This document shows positions 31,096 to 35,506 of a DNA stretch of 35,506 nt, in pieces. The notes beneath the pieces were generated by a model. It had not been told where the DNA came from. It made no database searches and saw only the letters and a list, made by a program, of their open reading frames with translations. Position 1 is the first letter of the stretch. Each line of letters begins with the position of its first letter. The DNA is from Alcaligenaceae bacterium. GTDB lineage: Bacteria > Pseudomonadota > Gammaproteobacteria > Burkholderiales > Burkholderiaceae_B. The position numbers and the translations under genes were made by a program. The stretch spans positions 1-35,506 of the forward strand of contig JAJUGB010000010.1 of NCBI GenBank assembly GCA_029268595.1. Direction: 5' to 3'.

Positions 31096-32922
31096 TCATG
31101 CGCTCCTCGAAAACGGATGAGAGGCTGGCATTTCCCCCTGCTGCGTTAATTCGCTTGCTTCAGCTTCATCTTTAGCAAGAAGGCGAGCGGTGTTCACCAT
31201 GGCGACATGTGTCAGCGCTTGCGGAAAATTTCCCAACATTCTTCCCTCCGAAGGGTCGTACTCTTCAGAAAACAGACCCACATCGTTGCGCAGCGTCAAT
31301 AAGCGTTCGAAGAGTTTGCGGGCCTCGTCACGGCGGCCCATCAATAAGAGCGCATCGGCCAACCAGAACGAACATGGGAGGAAAGCTCCTTCCCCGGGAG
31401 GCAGGTCATCGACATGCGCGTCATGTGCGTAGCGCAGCAGTAAACCGTCAATGGCAAGTTCTTTCCGTATGGCTTCCACAGTGTTTACGAACCGGGCGTC
31501 ATCAGGTGGCAGGAAGCCGATTTGCGGCATCAGTAGCAGGCTGGCATCAAGATGTTCTGAGTCATAGGACTGGGTGAATGCGCGCCTGTCCGGGTGATAG
31601 CCGCGTACGCATACTTGCTGGTGTATTTGATCACGGGTTGCAATCCAATCATCTACGGGCCCCTCGAGGTTGTATGTCTGGGCGTCTTTGATGGCCCGGT
31701 CAAAGGCGAGCCATGCCATCACCTTTGAATGGGTGAAATGCCGTCTTTCGCCCCGCACTTCCCAAATACCTTCATCAGGTTCGTCCCAATGATCGGACAG
31801 GTAGCTGAGCAAATTCACTTGAATGTCCCACGCTTCGGGTTCGGGATCGAGCCCCGACCTGCGTGACAGGTGCAAGGTATCCATGAGCTCGCCGTACACA
31901 TCCAACTGCCGCTGATTGGCTGCCGCATTACCGATGCGCACCGGCACAGCGCCAAAGTAGCCGGGCAGCCACGGAACCTCGAACTCTTGCCAAAGTCGTT
32001 CGCCTCGAATGCCGTAGACGATTTTCACATCTTGTGGTCCGCCGGCTGCCCGTTGCAGCCATTCGCGCCATGCCACGGCCTCGTTTCGATAACCGCTAAG
32101 CAGTAGAGCGTTCAGGGTAAAGGCAGCATCGCGCAACCAGCAGTATCGGTAATCCCAATTGCGAGGGCCTCGCCACTGTTCGGGCAGGGAGGTCGTCGGT
32201 GCCGCAACGATTCCGCCCGTCGGCTTGAATATCAGCGCTTTGAGCGTGATCAAAGATCGTTGCACCGCTTCGCCCCATTCACCGCCAAAAAGGCATCGCC
32301 CGGACCAGTCGTTCCAATAGCGTAAGGTGGTATCCAGGGCCTGACGGGGATCAAGTCTGGGCGGAGGCGGCTCATATGAATAGTGGTAGCCCAAGGTGAA
32401 GGTGATCTGCTCTCCTGCCTTTATCTGAAAGCGGGCCGTCGTATTCGTATCGTCGCCCTGCAAGGGGACATCGCTGTGCAACTCCATGGCATGCGGCCCT
32501 GTCGTCGCGACGCGCGAATGACGCTGATTGCGCACCCAGGGGACCACCGCGCCGAAGTCAAAGCGGACGATGAGCTCCATGTACATGTTGACCACCCCTT
32601 GGACGCCACGAACGATTCGAACCACGTCCTGTCGCTTGTCGAAGGGCGGCATGAAGTCAATAACCGTGACTTTGCCGGTGTTCGTCGTGAAGTGGGTTTC
32701 TAGAACCAGGGTCGGCCCGCAGTAACCGCGTGAGCTTTCAAGGGCGCCCCCTTCAGGGGCAACCAACCAGCGACCGTGCTCCGGCCTTCCCAATAGAGCA
32801 GAAAAGCATGCGCCGGAATCAAAATGGGGCACGCATAGCCAATCTATAGAGCCATCGCGTCCAATCAGGGCTGCTGTGTAGCCGTCTCCGATAAGGGCGT
32901 AATCCTCGATAGGTAGTGGCAT
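31096..32922 (-). CDS. Glycoside hydrolase family 15 protein (trehalase/glucoamylase-like)
   Basis: A 608-residue enzyme of family GH15. The N-terminal beta-sandwich (about 1-210) begins with IEDYALIGDGYTAALIGRDG and SIDWLCVPHFDS. The catalytic (alpha/alpha)6 barrel has NWDYRYCWLRDAAFTLNALL, the acid glutamate region DEGIWEVRG and the base region LFSEEYDPSEGRMLGNFPQA. Bacterial members are trehalases or glucoamylases/glucodextranases acting on alpha-glucosides. With no signal peptide it is cytosolic, which suits trehalose or maltodextrin turnover after osmotic stress. ATG 32922 has GGAG close upstream. It probably leads the operon with the SDR and ASRT genes. Confidence 0.92.
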   Translation of the reverse strand: MPLPIEDYALIGDGYTAALIGRDGSIDWLCVPHFDSGACFSALLGRPEHGRWLVAPEGGALESSRGYCGPTLVLETHFTTNTGKVTVIDFMPPFDKRQDVVRIVRGVQGVVNMYMELIVRFDFGAVVPWVRNQRHSRVATTGPHAMELHSDVPLQGDDTNTTARFQIKAGEQITFTLGYHYSYEPPPPRLDPRQALDTTLRYWNDWSGRCLFGGEWGEAVQRSLITLKALIFKPTGGIVAAPTTSLPEQWRGPRNWDYRYCWLRDAAFTLNALLLSGYRNEAVAWREWLQRAAGGPQDVKIVYGIRGERLWQEFEVPWLPGYFGAVPVRIGNAAANQRQLDVYGELMDTLHLSRRSGLDPEPEAWDIQVNLLSYLSDHWDEPDEGIWEVRGERRHFTHSKVMAWLAFDRAIKDAQTYNLEGPVDDWIATRDQIHQQVCVRGYHPDRRAFTQSYDSEHLDASLLLMPQIGFLPPDDARFVNTVEAIRKELAIDGLLLRYAHDAHVDDLPPGEGAFLPCSFWLADALLLMGRRDEARKLFERLLTLRNDVGLFSEEYDPSEGRMLGNFPQALTHVAMVNTARLLAKDEAEASELTQQGEMPASHPFSRSA

Positions 32923-33121
32923 GGCGCTCCAAAGGCATGAGTAAGGGCACCGCTGATGCCAATAACGTCAGCGGTCTCCTGCTTCAGCAACCGCTGTGCC
33001 CTGTGGCCCTATCAAAACTACCTAGCCATGGGCCGCCGCACACATTGGGCAGTGCTCTCCGTTGACCCACCCCACCATGCAGACCTTTTCCGAATCACCT
33101 ATATGGATTGATCCATATCGG
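32923..33121. promoter_or_regulatory. Intergenic region upstream of GH15 gene and downstream of creatininase-family gene
   Basis: These 199 bp should carry the promoter of the GH15-SDR-ASRT run. They contain a CCGCTGA/TCAGCGG hairpin (32950-32956 and 32968-32974), which would lie in the GH15 leader, and an 18-bp perfect palindrome at 33101-33118. No clear -35/-10 pair was found. A minus ORF that crosses from here into the creatininase gene in another frame is a shadow. Confidence 0.4.
33101..33118. promoter_or_regulatory. 18-bp perfect palindrome, candidate operator
   Basis: ATATGGAT (33101-33108) and ATCCATAT (33111-33118) are perfect inverted arms with a TG centre, placed 3 bp beyond the creatininase-family stop and about 180 bp upstream of the GH15 start. 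There is no U-run, so an operator is more likely than a terminator. Confidence 0.4.
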
Positions 33122-34012
33122 TCATGACTTTCTCGATCTCTGGAGCCGATCGAGTATGGCCTGGGCGGCCCGCTGCGCCGTCGCCTCCAACGCCTGCATC
33201 CCTTCTTCAACGCTGGCCGCGGCGGGATCGCCGAAATACCCTTGCGGGGTCTTGGCTCGGGCGTGTTCGAAGCCTTTACGCCATTCTGCCAGGTCGTCTG
33301 GGCCATACTGAGTGGAAGGCAAGGATGACCGTACTTGCTCGTTTACCAGCTGGGGACAACTACACATCATCATTGAGGTTTCCCACCGGCCGGCGTGGAC
33401 GTCCAGATAGGTTTCATCGTCGCTGTCGCCGACTCCCGGTCCTGAAGGAGAGGAAGCCAAAGCCTGGAACGCCGACCGTAGCCGGGTCGGCGGCAGGCAG
33501 GCATGTGGATCGTCCAGTGCAATGCCAAGGCGCATCAGCAGGGCGGCATCTGCAACGAAACTGATGTCCAGGCCACTTCGTTGCGCTCCCAACTGAATCC
33601 CCTCGTGGATAGTCAAGTTGTGCAGGCGGTCCCCGTGGCCCGAAAAACAAAATATCTGCTTGAATCCGTCGGACCGGAAGCTTTCAAATATGTCGGACAT
33701 CAGTTCCTTCATGATTTCGGGGCGCACTTTGTACGATGAGGGAAAGCTTCCGGACACCACATTAATGCCCCAGTAGTACGGCGGCACGATCAATGCCTGG
33801 ACGTCGTGCTCGTCCAGTATCTGCTTGACTCGCCGTAGCTGGGCTTGCGGGATGTACACATCGGTGCCGGTGGGTAGATGCGGGCCGTGTTGCTCGATCA
33901 CGCCAAAGGCCCAAAGCAGAATCGCTCCGGATTGAGCGGCTGCCTCTACATCAAACCAGGTCATCTCGGCAATCGTGTCCTGGAATATGTCTCGTGTGGC
34001 GGTATGAATCAT
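33122..34012 (-). CDS. Creatininase-family amidohydrolase
   Basis: A 296-residue metal-dependent hydrolase of the creatininase/formamidase superfamily. Metal ligands line up with Pseudomonas creatininase E34, H36, D45 and H120 at constant offset: E40, H42 and D51 in GVIEQHGPHLPTGTD, and H126 in SGHGD. The ligand equivalent to E122 is D128, a conservative but unusual change. A later DVHAGRWETSMMM matches the HAG-ETS motif. ATG 34012 is chosen because everything upstream lacks family similarity; a TTG at 34024 is possible. It follows livF by 52 bp, so it probably hydrolyses the cyclic amide or amide taken up by that transporter (inference). Confidence 0.87.
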   Translation of the reverse strand: MIHTATRDIFQDTIAEMTWFDVEAAAQSGAILLWAFGVIEQHGPHLPTGTDVYIPQAQLRRVKQILDEHDVQALIVPPYYWGINVVSGSFPSSYKVRPEIMKELMSDIFESFRSDGFKQIFCFSGHGDRLHNLTIHEGIQLGAQRSGLDISFVADAALLMRLGIALDDPHACLPPTRLRSAFQALASSPSGPGVGDSDDETYLDVHAGRWETSMMMCSCPQLVNEQVRSSLPSTQYGPDDLAEWRKGFEHARAKTPQGYFGDPAAASVEEGMQALEATAQRAAQAILDRLQRSRKS

Positions 34013-34064
34013 TTTGATGTCCAAGTGTGGAAAGAGGGGAGGCCGCTCTCGGTAACCACTGCAA

Positions 34065-34769
34065 CTACTCGATCTGACCCACCCCGATGAAACGCTCCAG
34101 GGTGCCGGCGTCCTGCGCCAGTGCATGACTCTCCTCCGCATGCACGATTCTTCCCTGGTCAAGAATAATGGCTTGGGTCGTCATGGCCAATGCGACAATG
34201 GGATGTTGCTCGACCACAATGCAGGTCAAGCCGCTTTCGCGCGTCATTCGGCCCACAGTCTGGGTCAGCTCCTCGACGATAATGGGTGCCAGCCCCTCCA
34301 TCGGCTCGTCCAGCAAGAGCAGGCGAGGGTTGATCATCAGCGCCCGTGCTATCGCCAGCATTTGCTGCTCGCCACCCGACAGCTGCGAGCCCAGGTTTTG
34401 CCGGCGCTCGTACAGACGAGGAAAAAGGCCGTAGACAGATTCAAGCGTCCAGGGCCCTTTGCGCTGTACGACAGTCAAGTTTTGTTCCACGGTCAGCGAG
34501 CCAAAGGGATGACGCTCTTGAGGCACCCAGCCGAGTCCGCAATGGGCCCGCTGCACTGGGTTGAGGCGCGTAATGGGTTTGCCATCGAAAAAGATTTCGC
34601 CCGAGAACACACGGGTCAAACCCATGAGAGTTTCCAGCAACGTAGTTTTGCCCGCGCCGTTGCGTCCCAGAATTGCCAGGTTTTGACCTTCTACAATAGA
34701 TAAGGACACCCCATGCAATGCGACGGCGTCCCCGTGACCGGCAACCAGATGCTGGACATCAAGCAACAT
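34065..34769 (-). CDS. livF: Branched-chain amino acid ABC transporter ATPase LivF
   Basis: A 234-residue cytosolic ATPase subunit with Walker A GRNGAGKT, Q-loop WVPQERHPFGSLTV, signature LSGGEQQMLAIARAL, Walker B LLLLDEP and the LivF-typical EGLAPIIVEEL. The switch histidine is in VVEQHP. ATG 34769 with GGGG upstream overlaps the livG stop by 11 bp; the longer reading is out of family. Two different ATPases, LivG and LivF, power one permease pair. The creatininase-family gene follows. Confidence 0.95.
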   Translation of the reverse strand: MLLDVQHLVAGHGDAVALHGVSLSIVEGQNLAILGRNGAGKTTLLETLMGLTRVFSGEIFFDGKPITRLNPVQRAHCGLGWVPQERHPFGSLTVEQNLTVVQRKGPWTLESVYGLFPRLYERRQNLGSQLSGGEQQMLAIARALMINPRLLLLDEPMEGLAPIIVEELTQTVGRMTRESGLTCIVVEQHPIVALAMTTQAIILDQGRIVHAEESHALAQDAGTLERFIGVGQIE

Positions 34770-35502
34770 GTTGGTGCCCCAGGTAAACATCACGAACCCG
34801 GGAATCCGCCGCGATTTCCTGCGGACTTCCCTGAGTGAGCACCGCGCCGGACACCATGACTGTAATCTGCCTGGCAAAGTGAAACACCAGTCGCATATCG
34901 TGTTCGACCAGCAGTATCGCCAGATCGCCGGGCAGGGAGTCAATCAGATTGAAAAGCCTGTCGCTGGCGTTCTGAGGCACACCCGCTGCTGGTTCATCGA
35001 GTAAAAGCACTTTAGGCCTGGAGGCCAGGGCCAGGGCCACCTCCAAGAGCCGTTGCAGGCCGTAGGGAAGCTCTCGCGTTATTCGGTCCGCCGAGGTGGC
35101 AAGGCCGACTGAATCCAACAACTGAGCCGCCTCGTCCCCGATTTGTCGCCCAAGATCACGGACCTTGAAAAAGCGCAAAGCGTGGCCTTCGCGCTGGGCG
35201 ATAGCTAGGGCGACGGCCTCGAGCGGCGTCATATCGAGAAAGAGAGAGTTGATCTGATAAGTGCGAGCCAGCCCGAGCCGTGCCCGCTTGTAGGTAGGAA
35301 GACGCACGATGTCGAAGCCGTCGAGCAAAATGCGTCCGGAGTTTGGCCTGAGAGGACCTGTAAGAAGGTTGATTAGAGTAGTTTTGCCCGCGCCATTGGG
35401 ACCAATAAGCGCGTGGCGGTCGCCCGGCGCAAGCTTTAGATTCACGTTACGGGTGACTTCCAGAGAGCCAAATCGCAGATTGAGTCCTTGCACTTCAAGC
35501 AT
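34759..35502 (-). CDS. livG: Branched-chain amino acid ABC transporter ATPase LivG
   Basis: A 247-residue ATPase subunit. It has Walker A GPNGAGKT, the LivG stretch GLARTYQINSLFLDMTPLE, signature LPYGLQRLLEVALALA (usual LSYG-x-QR, with P and L changes here), Walker B VLLLDEPAAG and the switch histidine in VEHDM. It begins 4 bp from the window edge. On the minus strand the bases GGCGATGCTTGA could hold the overlapping stop of an upstream gene, probably livM, so it is most likely the third or later gene of an operon that continues outside the window. Confidence 0.95.
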   Translation of the reverse strand: MLEVQGLNLRFGSLEVTRNVNLKLAPGDRHALIGPNGAGKTTLINLLTGPLRPNSGRILLDGFDIVRLPTYKRARLGLARTYQINSLFLDMTPLEAVALAIAQREGHALRFFKVRDLGRQIGDEAAQLLDSVGLATSADRITRELPYGLQRLLEVALALASRPKVLLLDEPAAGVPQNASDRLFNLIDSLPGDLAILLVEHDMRLVFHFARQITVMVSGAVLTQGSPQEIAADSRVRDVYLGHQHVA

Positions 35503-35506
35503 CGCC

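Noticed and set aside
33022-33306. Minus ORF ending in a CxxC-containing peptide near the creatininase-family stop
   Set aside because: It overlaps the C-terminal coding region of the creatininase-family gene in another frame, is arginine-rich, and has no family resemblance.
1-35506. Mobile elements, CRISPR array, tRNA or rRNA genes, integrase attachment site
   Set aside because: I looked for transposase or integrase motifs, regularly spaced repeats and tRNA-like cloverleaf ends and saw none. The island character is inferred from gene content only.

Overview
The window looks like a chromosomal accessory or stress-adaptation stretch from a beta-proteobacterium of the Burkholderiales, most likely Alcaligenaceae-like. 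This is inference from gene content: LivHMGF and creatininase-family neighbours, a DUF3182 ATP-grasp protein, a CioAB-type oxidase, a CueR/CopA/CopZ set, Ku plus three-domain LigD, and a YeiH/YeiE-like pair. The sequence is moderately high in GC and densely coded. I see no rRNA, tRNA, CRISPR array, transposase or integrase.

Layout. The two ends (1-1255 and 33122-35506, both minus strand) carry branched-chain amino-acid/amide ABC transporter genes: livH and the start of livM on the left, livG, livF and a creatininase-family amidohydrolase on the right. From 1388 to 2911 (+) lie an arsenate reductase and a two-gene Xre/RES toxin-antitoxin module. From 2908 to 5990 is a compact copper module: copA (+), copZ (-, convergent and overlapping) and cueR (+), with two textbook CueR-type promoters (19-bp spacers over a dyad). 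A glutathionyl-hydroquinone reductase and a PoxB-like thiamine diphosphate enzyme follow (6006-8838). From 8835 to 10741 is a patch of very small stress-type genes: disordered hydrophilic proteins, a DUF883/ElaB-like membrane-anchored helical protein and a BON-domain lipoprotein.

The minus strand from 20679 down to 10778 is an almost gap-free run of nine clear genes plus one small ORF: DUF3182 ATP-grasp protein, alpha/beta hydrolase, YbhP-like phosphodiesterase, ClsB-like cardiolipin synthase, YbhN-like flippase-fold membrane protein, a 60-codon hydrophilic ORF, topoisomerase IB, Ku and LigD. Several junctions are ATGA or TAATG overlaps, so membrane-phospholipid remodelling and DNA end-joining may share one transcript, closed by a probable intrinsic terminator just after ligD.

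From 21088 to 23686 (+) is a cyanide-insensitive-type cytochrome bd oxidase, cioA-cioB, followed by a 52-codon DUF2474 membrane protein that overlaps cioB by ATGA. Next come an orphan PspF-like sigma-54 activator behind a 25-bp dyad, a YeiH-type exporter divergent from a LysR regulator, and a ZIP metal transporter. The CbpA/CbpM co-chaperone pair has a candidate heat-shock promoter. A cysteine-packed four-helix copper-binding protein is followed by a minus-strand operon encoding a GH15 trehalase/glucoamylase-like enzyme, an SDR oxidoreductase and a homologue of the Anabaena sensory rhodopsin transducer, with no rhodopsin gene in view.

Taken together the genes handle copper, quinones, respiration under poisoning, protein folding, DNA breaks, membrane lipids and compatible-sugar metabolism. 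This reads as a general-stress island (inference). The most unusual elements are the orphan rhodopsin-transducer homologue in a sugar operon, the lipid/NHEJ super-operon, and the small, mostly disordered ORFs.
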